The notes under the pieces were generated by a model. That model was not told the origin of the DNA and did not search any database. It was given only the letters and a program-made list of their open reading frames with translations. Below are positions 40,546 through 55,500 of a DNA stretch of 64,000 nt, in pieces. The DNA is from Solenopsis invicta. Lineage: Eukaryota > Arthropoda > Insecta > Hymenoptera > Formicidae. The translations under genes were made by a program, and so were the position numbers. Position 1 is the stretch's first letter. Every line of letters starts with the position of its first letter. The stretch spans positions 23,555,561 through 23,619,560 of the forward strand of contig NC_052679.1 of NCBI RefSeq assembly GCF_016802725.1, read 5' to 3'.

Positions 40546-43500
40546 GGGGGGTAAAAAAGACTAAAAGAAGAGGATAAGCAGGTGGTCAATCGATGAAAAC
40601 GATTTTCTAACTCGCTGACCGGTTTTCTGCATTACATGGAATCGTTGCGCGATAAGAGTTTCCTACGTTTTCTAAATGGACAAGTCTCGAAGAAATTTCC
40701 AAGAATAGGAGGATACCTCGCCTCTTATCTTGGTTCTCTAATTTCTCTTCTCTTATCGGACATAATAGTCGTTTAATTATCTCCGTCTGACGTCTTACAC
40801 GGTCGTTTCCCGAATTAACACTGCACTTCGCGGTATTTTGAACATTAATTCCTACTTTTTTTATTTTTATTTTTTTCTTTTTTTTTCGAGTCATCGCATC
40901 GTGTTTGTTGAACTTTATAAACGTAGTGAATATTTTATTTCAGTGAAATTCGATGCTGTTACAAACAAACAAATCAGATTATAAAAAAAAATCGAATCAG
41001 ATAGGTAAAGCCTGTTTTATATTTATAGAGTAAATTATACATTCATACGGTATGTTTATAAACAATTCCACAATATCGATTTTATTTATTATTGAATAAT
41101 ATTATTTTAATATGAAAAAGTCAGATTGAGATAATTAAAGCATGACAAATCAGAGATTTAACAACATAATCAAACGGAAATTATGGCTTGAAAATTATCT
41201 CATTAATATACATCAATACGCAATATTAATGTATTTATTGATTACATTAACTGGCGTTGCGCGCGAGCAAAATGGGGAGGCGTTTAAATATTGCCGAATA
41301 ATGAGGATAATTGAATTGCGGATGAATCAACGAAAAGTATACGGTTGCAGCGGGAGTAAAAGTGCCCCCTTAGGACAACTACGGAGGAAGTTGTCAACAA
41401 TAGTGGTGCTTAGAGCCAAGGAAAGTAAGTGGGGTGACACGCGTCATGGGTGACGTGGAGGGCGAAAACCGAAAATAGAGAGGGGCGAAACGACGTCCCT
41501 TGTGCACTTTCGGCCGGGATGCTTTCACCAGGGTGGGACCATTGTTCCTCTCGCTGCCGGAAATGCGAATTTTCACTTACGCTTGTCCAAACGCGGTCGT
41601 TGCTTACTCCGCGTTGTTTTATTCTATAAAAGCCAAGCGATTCAATTTCACGCGCTCTTCCAAGCGTTCATTTAAAATTGCTCACGCTCGTTATTTATTA
41701 TAAATTAAATTGGAAATTTCTTCAACACCGGCTCAACGCTCCGATAATATTCCGTTCCTTGAGCTCCATATACGTTCAATAAAAATTTTTATCATATTTT
41801 TTGTTATGAATGAAATTAAATTTATAAATCAAATTAGTTCAATCTTTTGCTTTATTATGTTAAAAGTACATGAAAACATTTCTTTGCGTACTTTTTCATT
41901 GCGATTTATCGGTTAAAGAGCAAGTTAATGAGCAAGTAACATGCAAATTTATTTAAAGTAAAAATAATATTTATTGATAAATAATGATGGTATGTGTAAC
42001 GGCAATGTGATATTTTCAATCTTTATAACATGATTTTATGATTTTATTTGAGTATTAAACATCACATTGTACAAAGTTATTAAATAATATAATTTATTAT
42101 TTATTAAAATTTTATTGGTATGAATAAATAAGTCATTGCATACATATGTGTATGTAGAAATATTTGGATGGGTATCTCACGAAATATGCGTATATTTATG
42201 AGAAATTATATATTAAATAAGCAGCCATCAATTTAAAATTTAATGTTATTTTATTATTCATATGTACGTGGCTGGATCATTCAATTATTAACGAATCGTG
42301 TTAAATTTCTTACATATTGTTCGCAATATTTTCACTCATCAGCATATGAAACGTTATCTTTCGTAGCTAGACCGTTGAAATCCGAGGCAGTAGAAATCAA
42401 ATCCAGCAAGATTCGTTCGGATGCATTTGCACATGGTTGAAGGGTACGGATACCAGGTACGCAAATAAATTGTTATTTCGCGGCTTTCGTTAAATCAACT
42501 AAATTATTCCGTTAAATCGCTGCGCCGCCGTTTCGCCACGCTGACATTTTCCCCAGTTCCACCGGCCGAAAGTGAGTTACGCCGTTTCAATCGTCAGAAT
42601 GAAAAGTGTCAAAGGACGGCATAAATCTGCTCGTTCAAAAACAAAGCGCCCGGCCTCTGAAAACGAATATTCAGTGGAAAATATCGCGCCTCTCGTGCTC
42701 TGGTTATTTAAACCAATGGTATTTTCTGCGAAAGCAATGGATCCGCTCGTCAAGATAAAGGCCCGCGATATAGGTTTTTCCTCTCATAGATGTACACGTA
42801 TCATATATTATACATTACGTATAAAGCGCAAATGTCGAGTTTTCTTAAATGCGTCGGTACCCCCTTCGTCAGTTATGCCAATGCGATTAAAGCTAAATTA
42901 AGTCATAAAGCAGCAGGTCCATAAACTACTGGGAAATGAAAGTACGCAACAGCATAACTAGTTAACGCAGTTAATACCGGGTCTCGGGGAAAATTCAACG
43001 GGGCGCAATCTAGAGAAAGAAGGAACAAGAGGAGAGACGGGGTGAGGAAGGAAAGAAAGAGAGACGGGTTTTTAACGTCTCAATTAAGTGTTTCAAGTGT
43101 AAAACACTTAAAACATTTAATTGGGATGTTAAAAATGAAACTTTGCGCGATCGATAGATCGGGGGCACTCGGCGATTGCAGAAATACGAATGAGCGACTG
43201 CACACTTAATCCTCTCACCGCCTGTCTTTCACTCCTTTCGTCCCTCCCCCTTCTTTTTTTGTTTTTTTTTTTTTGTTTCCTCTGATACGCGTTCGTAGCT
43301 CGTCTGACGTTGCACTCAACAGGAGAGCTCTACAGATTACTAGCGTACGGAGCTTTTCCACTTGAAGGTTCCTCGAGATTTATCTACTTTATGGAACGAA
43401 AGAGCCGGGCACGTCTTTATAGTTAATCACGCGATCATATAACACGCACGTATCTCGTTTGCGTTACTCAAGGCAGTCATTCAGTAACGCCAGTAAACTG

Positions 43501-46500
43501 TTATAATCGTACACGGTACTCCATACAAGCACACCCACCTACACGTGCGCGTAGATCACGGATTTTGCTTTAATTAATATTTTCATCACATTCAGTTTTG
43601 TGGCATAATAAATAGTTCATATACGGACTCTTGGAAATTCGAGAGAAATCCGTATCAAACGGGATTCTCGCAAATAAATGCTTTTTAAGTGAAAATAATG
43701 TGCGAATAGCGAATAATGATAAAGCGAGCCCGATCACGTGTCTATGGCGATAATGTGACGAATGACGAAATGCATGTTTTGTTATTGAGGGTGATTCGAT
43801 CGAACCGTATTTTATGCGCGAGAAATTATGCATGGAACTTTTCGTACGAACATGAAAAAATGTATCGAGAACGTCATACCGGTTATTGAAAAAATGTGTG
43901 CGACAAGTTAAATACCATTGTACGCGAGATACAAAAGGTATTTACACGCGTACGTAAAATACATTGAAAATATCAGAATATTCAAATGATAATTCCCCGA
44001 CGCGATCGTTATAAAGCGACGACGAAATTCAGACGTGTTGCAACGTGAAATTCTAATTTTGCGAATTAATTTTGCATGCTCTACAATGTATTCTTGTTGC
44101 ACAAGGGGGCGAGGAAAAAAACTTTATTGAGAACGTGCAATTTTCGTGCACTGTTACATCGTAAATCATATTTTGCTTTGTTTCTTGTTCTATCGTATAA
44201 ATTAATCAATTAATGGAACTTATTATAAGATTAATACAGAATCTGCGTACGAGTATTTTTTTTTCAAGTGTTACAAACACATTTTTAATATTGAATGTAA
44301 AAGTACAAAAGTTACCAAACAAATAAAGCAAAAGTAGAAGAAATAAACTCTTTTTTTTTCAAAATTGAATTTATATCACTTTAAAACAAAACATACATAG
44401 TCGTTAGCGAGATTTTTTACGTTTGTATTTATCAAGAAATAATTCATTGACAAAATGGTCGGTCACGTCTCGTATAATGTTAATTAACGTCGATGCAGAT
44501 TAATAACCCAGAAACAAAATTCCACCCACGGATTTAGTTTATTGACAATCCTGTCGGCCATGCGAACGTGCACAGAATGTTCCAAAGTGACAGCGACTAT
44601 AGTTCATCCTTTATTAAACTTTGATATTAAATTATGACGGTAAACTGGGGATATCAAAGTTCATATGAAATACGAATAACATATCTCGCTCTTTTATAGT
44701 TTGAAAAAAATACCGAAGTTGCAAAATTTGGTTTCTCCTTTTTTTTTGGTCGAAATTCTTGTCTCCCCATTTGCCATCAAGGGCAATATATGTTGTGTGA
44801 ATCTACGTTTGATGTAGTAGTCCATTGATCCGCGCCATTGAATTTTACAATTTCATCAAAGAACCTCCACGTAATAACTGCTTTTCCCATTTAAACTTTT
44901 TCTACGAGATTACCAATCAATTTGCATACAAAATCGCGTATGACGCGCTACTAAATTCTGCAGAAGCGCCACGGCGTGCCACGTGTCGATTCTTTCGTGT
45001 AAATCCCGCGACTCGGTATCCCGATATTGGTGCGGTCTCGGGGAGAGAAACCCCGAGTGAGCGATAGGAACGGCAGGATTGACGTAATGGAACGGGGCGA
45101 AACAGAATGGGATAGGCGCAAGCATCGGGTCTTCCGCTGTGCAACTCTAATCATCCAGTAAGGTCACGTAGCTACGACTACGTCGAGACGTCTATGGGGG
45201 GGAGGGGGGGGGGAGGGAGGGTTAAGAGGATGCGAGAAGGATGTCGAGGCAATACTTACGACTTCACCGTTGAGCTTCCACGTAACGGCGGGGGCGGGCC
45301 GGGATTTGCCCGAGGTGCAGTTCGCCCGTAGCGTCTCGCCCACCGCTATGCGCTCCTTCTCGGTACGAATCGCAGGATCCGTTTTTGGGGCGTCTAAGGC
45401 ATAATAATTATGTCGTTTAGCACATGCGACTGCTGCCACGGCACTAACTCGACACCTGGCGACACGCCAACGGCGCCGGGGGCGTCACAGGGCGTACCGG
45501 AAACACTTGAACAACGACCCCGTCATGCTTGCTGCTGACGACTAGGGCTAGTGTTTCCAACGTGTCCCTCGGCACCGCTGCGCATTTTGTTTAATAATTT
45601 GTAATCTACGTCACGTCGTGATATCGCTGCAGAAGCTGTATGCGCTTATTTGATGTACGACATTTTCCATCGCGCGGGGACAGTTGGGTATAACGGTTAA
45701 TGAATGATAATATGTTCTTTAGAAATTGTGTGTAAAGTTCTAAAGGATATTACGATAAAACATTTACCGCGATTATTAACTCCTTGTTTTTCGGACTTTT
45801 AGTAGACATTATCGTTCATGTTTGTCGTTAATTTTCATCACGTTTGCAAGTATAAAGAAATTATTAAGCGACTTTTACGTGTACTTTAACATCTCTAGAA
45901 AGTATTTTGTATGGTATATTTGTATGGTTTATTTAAAAAAAAGTTGTATGTAACGTTATAATTAATGACAGAACATGAAAGAAATGTACGTTTTGTAAAA
46001 GTTCAAAACTCTGAAACGAAAGTAATTTAAGGAAAAATATTTTCATATCTTAAAGTTGACATAGTTACAAACTATGGGAAAAAATATCAATTGTCCATTA
46101 AAGTGAGTTTAGTAGCTTAAAAGTGACATTTTTATCATGCATAAATGAGTATGAATTAAAAGTAAGGTACTTGAGCCGAATAAGACCCAACACTAAATAA
46201 AGCCTTTTATATGTATATTACTTAAAAATGCGCTATGTTTAAAATATATATCTAAAAGGTGTTTCATAAGAAGTAGGTAAAGAGGATTGCGGAATTAAAA
46301 CCGGCAACACGTTTGTTTAGTGCAATAAAAACATGCGATAAAGTAGGTAAATAAGCTGTTTTCACAAAAATTTGCTGCAAAGTTTATTAAGCATACATTA
46401 TTTTATTCTTTATTATAATATATTATAATAGTATTCAACTTCCTCGTTATAGAAAAATAATAAATATATTTATCAATCATTTGGAATAAGTATACTTTTT

Positions 46501-49500
46501 TATAAATAATATATTTATTAAACATGGTCCATTTAAATGTTTACTGTTATGGCCATTGTTATTTGTTTATATAACTTCCAATAGAGAATAATGATTTTCA
46601 ATGCTGCTGACTTTTTTGAAAAACTAAAATTGTATTTAAATGGACAAAAATTTCTAAAAATTAAAAAGTTAATTACAGATCAAATTAAAGATAATTGTGA
46701 TATTTAACAGTAGAGCGAACCCTAAGGAATTTCGTGTTTGTGATTAACTAATTATTTTAAAAAGTTTTAAAAGTGATTTGAAAGATAACGCTTAGTTCCT
46801 TTAAATTTACTTTTTATTTATTTTTTATTTAAGTCTTATTAAAAACACAAGCTTTAAGAAGACCTAATGTCAAAATTAAGAAAACTTTTTGTTTATTTAC
46901 AAATGTTTTTTTATGGAAGCTAATTTTATTTTTGTGAGTCATTGAAATAAATATTTTGTTCTTATTTAGTTTATTTAACATCTCCATAAATAGAGTTTAT
47001 AAAAACTAAAGTATTTGTAGAGTTTATAAAAATAAGTTAGACGAGTTTTATTCGGTTCAGATATATTATATTTTAAACAAAGCATATTATTATTGATATC
47101 ACGTTAAAAAACTTACAACTAATTAAAGAAAATACTTCTAAAAATAAAATAATTTGTTTAAACATTACAATCAAAATTTCAATAATTTTTTAACAATTTG
47201 TGAAATACTCGCAATATAAACAAGAATTATTTGAAAATAAGGGAAAAAATTTCTTGAGGCAAAAAAAATAATCACTCTGCATATAATGAATAATTCATAT
47301 CTCAGGGTGAATTTTCGAAGCGTTTTGGTAAAAAAAAAAAGAAAAACATGCAGAAACTGAAGCTGTTAACGCATTAAGCCTGTTTCTCAGTTGCCAAACT
47401 TTTTTTGGAAGGGGATAAAGATCCCCATTGTTTATTCTAGTATGCTTAATAAAAGAAAAGAAATGAACAGGACAAATGACTGAAGACAATAAGTGTTAAG
47501 ACACGATTAAAATAAAATTATGTCATGATAATTGGACCACGATCAATTCTCTGACACAATCATTTTGGAATCAAAATTACATTCAAAATTATTCCACATC
47601 ATTTCGTAATTTTTTTTATCGCAGATAAAATTTTAGAGATGTTATTTTGCTGAGAATTTGTTTATTTTATCTGTACTTTTCAATCATGTTCTATAATGTT
47701 TCTATAATGTTTTAAGAAGCATAGCAAACGTATATGTATATTATATTTGAAATGAAACAATAATTCAATTGTGTAGCAAAGTATTACAAGAATATCGGGA
47801 AAAGAAGCGTAGATTCAGTTTGTCTATTGGAAATGGACGATATATCTTATTGGAGCATTCGGGCATATCGATTTGGCTTAAATCCGGTATTACAGCCGGT
47901 CGTTGATTCCCCCATATTGTGCTTACGAAATGTATCATCGCTTGGGAATCGAGTATAGAGATGAACGCAGTGCGCGCGTGTATATTTCGGACAATGCCGG
48001 AACGAGAGCGATTTATCTTGGGCCAAGGTAAAAAGTTGAAAAAGAAATTCAACGACACGCGCACGTACTTACCGACAACTTCCATCTTGGCCCTTTCGAT
48101 CATGGTGTGGTAGGAAGGGCTGCCCGCGGACACCTCGCACTTGTAGGTCCCGGTAAGCTCCCTGGACACGTCCACCAATGTTACGTCGTGCGAGTTCGAT
48201 TTGGAGACCTGTAAAACGCGAAGCTTGATGTACCGTGCTCCACCTTATGCCTCGCGTCCCACCCTCTCCATTTTTGATTCACCAGTCTGCGAGAGTCCGT
48301 CCCTTCCTCTCGCAGCCAGGTTTTTGCGGGCGGCGGTACGCCGCCACGAAAAGTTTCGTCATTTTTCATGATGTAAGGGAACGCTCTCTGCACACAAGCG
48401 CAATCTCCCAAATCCCTCTGCACTCTCGCTAGTAGCGATTCTCATGCGGATAATTTGCCGGCGCGAAGTTATTTTCGTGTTATCCTGTAACGCGAGAATT
48501 CATACGGAATTTTAGCGAACGTCTACATTTAATAATTTGAACGTCTACGTTTTCCAATGTTGCTCCAATTAAACTTCACGCTTGGCGATCCCGGGATCGG
48601 AAGAAAGTTTGTCGAAAGCATCGAATAAGACTCCAAGGAATATTCATTACGAACGGTTCGCCGCCTTCAGTCAGTTAGCGTTCTTTTATTCTGCCTCGCG
48701 ATAAGGATGTCGCGATTACAAAATAGCAAGACGACGACGGAAAAGTAAATTTTCATTGGAATTGGTTATCAGTCGTGCTTGCACTTAGTTATCCCGTCTC
48801 GTCCACTGGTCTGGATAGGAGAGGGAAGAGACGATAATAAGTATCGATCGTGCATTCGGGTAACTTCGCTAAAAGCGCGGATCTCCCAGGGAAACTGTCA
48901 CTGAAGAGTAACGCCGTTCGCGAAGATTCCTTTCAAAACGACGTTCTTCGGAATGCTTTTACAGGCGTTTGAAGGGAGGGGAAGGAGGAGAGGAGGAACC
49001 TGACGGTGCTGGATATAGATTACTGCGCAGAAAAGAATTTTTTATTGAAACATCTTCGGAGGGAAGCGCCGCGTCTTAGCTATCTCTTTAGATGCCGGAG
49101 AACAAAAGGCGAAAGTTTCTCGTCTTGCAATATCGATCACGGTGACATATCATTGATTCGAAACACGTGTATGGCGTCTACGTCAAAAATAAGTTAGCAG
49201 CGTGCCTTGACTTCATACGCTGCTTCGAATGTGCCAGGGAAACGCGCATACCCATCACGAGAACTTCGGAACTAGCGAATGGCAATGTGAAATTTTTACC
49301 TGTGAGAGCGCTGAAATTTCACATTAAAAAGTTAGCATCGAAGTAAAGACATGCTTCCCCGTTTCCCAAGTTTCTTACGCGAGAACTCAAGTGAAATATA
49401 GCTCTGCAATAATATAAAAATAATAATCTGAAAGATACAAATAATAAAGTAAATGTATCCCCTATGACCTAATATCCAATAAGGTCTATTTGTTGTTTCT

Positions 49501-52500
49501 AAGTATGATGAATCGAACAAATAACGCTGGTATGTTATACGGGTTGTCAAAGTGACATGTTTGCAAAAGTTGACTGATCAGTTTGTATATTCTGTTATTG
49601 ACAGTGAGTCAATAACAGAATATACAGAACGTTCAATCTTTTATTAAATCAAAAATAGAATTTTCTTGATTATGTCTCACATGATATAATATTTCGTGAA
49701 AAAATTATTGCTTTCTATAATTATCAATGATCACTATTGATGATCATGTTATGTCCTACGGAGCAACGATTATTTCTTTCGAAAGCGAATGCGCGATAAG
49801 ACGGGTCGAGTGATAAAGCTTCCATTAATTTTTTGGTGATAGGGCAGCACATAAAATACGCCATCAGTCCTCAGGGAACGGCTTATTAAAATTCAATTGT
49901 GGTTCGATTCAGCTCATTAAATCATATAAAAAAACGTCAAAATTCGAGCAACCACATAAATTGGGAACCTATCTTAACCGAGCGGTGACCTGATCCCAAT
50001 AAATTTTGGAGAAAACCGTCAAATAACGATTCTCTACAAAAATCACTGATGGGCCGCCTCATTAGTCGCGTAAATAATTAACAAAAGACCGGTTGAGAAT
50101 AAATTTCTTAAAGTCTTTCCATGTTATATAACAATCGTCCAAATTATGTATAAGAATTATAGAATACACGCTTGTATTGATTTTTTACAAAAACAAAATT
50201 ATTAAAATTTATTTCATTTTTTAAAATTAGTTAATCTCGTCCCATTCCTCGTTCCTCCGAATATCAGATCGCGCTTGGTCTAATCTCGAGTTGAAGAGAT
50301 TAGTTTCTGTGACTCAAATTAGGACCGACGATCGCACGTCTCCAGGAAATAGGTGTTAAAGCGTTCTACTACACGCTGGTCCATATTTCAGAGTCATAAA
50401 AAGTGCGCTCGGCTCGTGACGTACGTCCCTCAAGTGCGTTTCACGAGAAAAGTTTGTTGCGTCTTTTCCTGCCTTCTCCAAATCCCAGGCATTTCTTCGA
50501 TAAATATCCCTTTCCTTAAGACTGGACGTAACAATTACTAATCTTCGCAGTTGCATCTTTATACTTTATAACGCTGTATTTAATTGATATTTTCGTAATA
50601 ATGTTTTGCTTGTAACTAAAGAAAGAAAAACTCTTTGTAAGGCAAAACCGAATACACACACATCGATTGTAACAGTTCTTTGGTACTTTTATTATTTCAG
50701 ATTATAAATTTTAATTTGAAAACTCCGATTCATAGGCATGGTTTTAAGAAGGAAAAGTTAAGATGAGTCAATTATTTACTTAACTTATTGTTGACGAAAA
50801 TAATTTTTTGTATACTCTTATATATTAATATATCAATTAACATGTCAATATGTTAATAAACTTATAAACAAATGTAATATTAGAACACTTTATTCTTCAT
50901 TTTTCTAACTTTTTTGTACTAAAGAAGAAAACATGCAGTACTTGTGTACCCAATATGACCTGCATAACATTTTTTTTTTGTAATTTTTACTACACAAATA
51001 TTTGAAACTGTTCCACATTTTAAATTAATGTTTAAAAATATTTCGTACTTTGAATTCGACCATCAGATTTTTATTTTGGTTTCTGCAAAAAATTAGAAAA
51101 AATTATAAAGCATAGGTAAGCTATATACGATATTTTAAATACGTTTATTGTGATAAGCTACAATTCTACATAATTCGATTATTTACAATAAATGTAACTG
51201 AATATTTGATGAACTATTTTTTTTATATTATTATCCATTATTATTATTTTATTATAAACAGATTTGCGTTTTGTTTGAAAGAAATTTTTTTCTGAAAAAT
51301 TTCAAATTCGCAAGGATTAATCTGGCGCCCGTCTCCTTTTCTCATTCGATGTTCGCGTCAAATCCTTCCGGTATTAAACATGATATTGCTCTGCATTTTG
51401 CACCACTGATCGATTTTACATTCGAACCCTTCCACGTTTAAATCTGGATCCTAGGATCCGCCCGTGCGCTCGTTTCTTTTTGCGACACCGCACTCTTCCT
51501 CTTCGCAGGCATTTATATTCATCGCGGCGAGCGTCTCCGCCTCCTTTACAAACTATATCGGATGAGGGGACAGGTCTTTTTCATCGTTTCTTCCGCTTCT
51601 GGCATCGGCGTGGACGAGATGCTCGATGAAAAATATCATTGAAAAGAGTTGCGCGCCACGAGTATTCGGATCTGCCGGAGCGGAAACTGCGGGTGCCACG
51701 CGTTACTCCCTTTATGAAAAGTGTGAACATGCATCCCATTTTTCAGTCTGCGTCCTACATTCTTGATTAAATAAAGTCAGCGAACACATGTATGCGCGTA
51801 ACACATGTTAAAGTCCGTACCGATTTAAATATGAATGCCGGCAGATTTCGATTTCCGCATTGCATTGTGATTGTACTTTTAAATATCAAATGCGAATTTG
51901 AGTGAAATAAAGACGTTTTAATGCATTTTGTTAACGTCGTTCACTTCAAATGATCAGCGACGAGTAAATTTTTCACGTCGCCAGTTTGCGTCGTTCATCG
52001 ATCGGGGACTAAACGTTTCTAATGCCACGACAAAATCGCTTTCCGCGAACGTTTCTCCTTCGCAATTTACACATTACTCGTGGAATTTTACTCAAGTGGA
52101 ATTGCATTTGACTACGCGCTTTCTTTTTTTTCCCCCTACGCTTTTCTTTCCGCAAACGTCCGCGGCAGCGATATTCGAGATTTTATTCTTTGTATTTGTT
52201 AAAAACGCTACGAGGGTACGGGCGAACTATTCTCTCTCGATTCATCGATTACATCGCAGTAACAATAGCTCAATACCGTTACACGGTATTACGGGCCATG
52301 ATTCACATGGAACAAATATCGCCTATTCTTATATCGGCTGAAAATACTCGGTTCGAGATATACGAGCCAATCGGGATAGACGATAGAAACTTAATCGAAT
52401 AGTGAAAAATTATTATCCTAAATCTTCGGGCGCGCACGAGAGAGCAGTGATCGCATCTCACGTACTACGTGAACGTTCGTAAGAAGCCATTTCTCCCTCC

Positions 52501-55500
52501 GAGTTTAGCTCGGCGATAACGCGGCGATAATCGGCGATTGTTAAGTGGCGGTTATAAAAAGACGAGATTATCGCTCCACGGTAGTCCGCTTATACGCGAT
52601 ATCGTGCGCGGTAAAGCGATAGCGATCTCCGTTGTAACTGCCGCGGAAGCGTATGATCGCGAAGACGCCCGTCGAGTTCACTATCGTCGTCATCGTTGTC
52701 GTCGGCGGCGGCGGCTATTCGCCGGGACGGAAACGTAAATTTCTCCGTATAAAGATTACGCGGCCATACCTGCCGTTCTATCCACCGATCTGGGATGCTT
52801 TATACGCTCATGAAAATTCCCAGTCTGGCTTCCTATCCGTCTCAGCTCGAGCCCGAGCTTAAATCTTGCGCGACTCGCTTTACTCTTACGTCCCGCCGTA
52901 ATTCACCGGTGCAGTCATTTTCCGAATTAATATTCACTCGTTAAATTGTTTGAAGAAGTTGTGCGTCACGCGGGAAATCGCCGACGGTTTAACGTTTCTA
53001 ATCTTTTCGCGTTATAGTCTTCCTGTGAAGTGACTATTGATATAATAGAAATTAGTGCGAAAATCCGCACTAATAGTGTTCCGGTGTCGCTTTTGCGAGA
53101 CGTGTTGCTAGGCACGCGAAGTGAAAATCTTGTAAAATAACTGCGAATCCATGCAGAGTTCCAGACAGTTGGAAAAATTGAATCCTCACTGTCGCATTTT
53201 CGAAGGAAGAAATCGAGAAGGCCGTCTCGCTTCAGACGAGAGCCCCTGTATCCGTAACGTCAGCGTCACTTCGTCTCCTCTCGATAAGTTTCTCTTCCCA
53301 TATCATTTTCCTCCTCTCATCATCCCCGCTTGTCTCACGCCTAAAAGTATTCGCAACTCTGAAGTCACCTGACACTTTTCAAGCGAATTCCACCTCGCTT
53401 TTCCACCGTTATTTCCGCCGTTACTTCTTGCCCGTTCTTTGATCGCTTCTCTCTCTCTCTCTCTTTCTCTCTGTCTTTCTCCACTGTCTTGCCATCTCCC
53501 GTCCGTTTTTCTCACCCTCGATAATTCATTTATATTCTCATACATTACCATCGTCGCTCTCTGCGATGTTTCGTCGATTGTTCGATCACGTTTTATTTCG
53601 CCGATCCCCTCTGCTATCTCTTATTCTGGATCAGCATCATCTGCGATATCGTTCTTTCAACCAGATATCCCTCTGCGCATATATGTACATATATAGTCTC
53701 TATGTTACGCTTTTCCTGTCTCTAAAATTCTGCTCCATTTTCGCGGTCTGCCCGACCGTCCTTTTGCTGTAATTATCAGTAAAGCTCGCCGATCCACGAG
53801 AGTATTTTCCTGCAGGACTTCAGTGTGCTTCCTTTGAATCGTCGGACAAAGGGCAACGAGGGGAAGAAGCAAAAAGGAAGCCAGCGCTGGACGCTATTAA
53901 ATGTACACGCTATCAAAGTTATATACGTCTTCCTTGCGCGTGCGGTGTTTCGCCTGAGATATTTATTAGCTAAATCATCTTACAAACTGTAAAATTTATT
54001 AGAAGAAAATAGATACCATAGCGATTGATTGAAACCGTTTCCCTTCTTTTTTCTCAAATATATTAATTTTCTATCACGTCCATTTCTCGATTTTTGATTA
54101 AGGTTAAAACGTTGTTACACTTTTACAAAAAATATACCGAAATTTAAAGCTGGTAAAGAAAACAAAATGTCAATAACATCGAAGCTACTAGTGAAATAAT
54201 AAGTAGTTCCAGTAAAGTCGTCAATATCGATATGAGTCTTCTAAAGCGATACTATAACCTTATTTTTCAGAAATTAAATTATATTAATAAATATTGATAA
54301 AAATAGAATTTGTTTAGACAATTAAAAAAGTAAAAATCCATAGTTTGTACATTCATAGCTTTTTTTCTATATAAAATAGGCTAAAAATGAATTATGCAAA
54401 AGCGAGAATAAAGTTTGTACGAGTTTCTCTGGCAAATTGCACAGTTTAAATAATATTAGATCATTTTACATGTTTGTGGCGGCCTGAAACTGTTTTATTT
54501 ATGTTTTTTTTTATTTTTTTCATAATGCGGTTTTAAACAAAAGCGGAGTAGTTAAGCAGCACACCTGTCAACAAGACATTATAAAATATAAGATAAAACC
54601 AAATAAAAAAAAAATCTATATGGAATAAAATAAAAGGCACAATATTGATATTTATCTATGGAATTAGTAACCTAATCTAGTTTCTGTATATAGTCTGGCA
54701 ATAGTCGCACTACGTGTCTTGCGAAATGACATAATTTGCAAATCGATAAAAATCGTTTTACATTGAAATGAAAAGCTTCTGAATCCTTAAATTAATTTAC
54801 AAATATTTTACATACTAAGATTGTGTCGTTAAAAGAAAAGAAAGAGAAAATGTAATGCAACATTACTGCCCAATATGTTGGTTTTGGAACTCATCTTGTC
54901 AATCGCTATTTTTTAGTTATCTTATGAAAAACTCAATTGTTGCAATATTCGAAACGATATTTTAAAACTGCTATATTATTTGATAAAACACTTTCTAGTT
55001 TGTATTTATGTTTCCAAAGTTTTATTCTTAGTTTTTGTTTGAGAAATATAAATCTAGAAACAAGTGGTATGTCAGTATTCACTTCGGAGAAACATTTCTT
55101 TGAATCACAAAATATTTGTTTGAATCAAAGAAATTTGTACATTGCTTTACGGTTAAAGAAAAAATTTCTTTGATTTGAAGAAATTTTTTGGTCGTTTCTA
55201 TTGTTAGAATTAAAGAAATAGTTTGGTTGTGTACAATGTAAATCTTTTTCTAAATGATAGAAACGTATTTCGTAAACCAGGACAACTAAATTATTTCTTA
55301 AATTTCCGTCAGTGCTCTCTTTAAATTAAAATATTATTTCTTTAAATTAAATAAATAATTAGAACAAATAATTTATTTACTTTAAGAAAAGCTGATATCG
55401 TCATTTCTTGAAATTAAATAAGCTTTTAATTTCCTCAAAGGTATTTTCATTTCGACTTGGAAAAATCGAGTTAAAGAAACGATTTCATCAATTTAAACAT

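Larger units (their letters stand above)
36746..45259 (-). other. beat: beat intron, about 8.5 kb, phase 0
   Basis: Between the two Ig-domain-2 exons. It is mostly AT-rich, with a (GA)n tract at 40510-40545, a 67-nt hairpin at 43069-43135 and a GC-richer stretch at 42470-43560. The C-rich tract (as transcribed) at 45196-45221 lies just past the donor. No exon or gene recognised. Confidence 0.85.

Noticed and set aside
47765..48072. Continuation of the open frame beyond the exon at 48073-48208
   Set aside because: A consensus donor (gtaagtac) ends the exon, and Beat similarity continues in the exon at 45260-45393.
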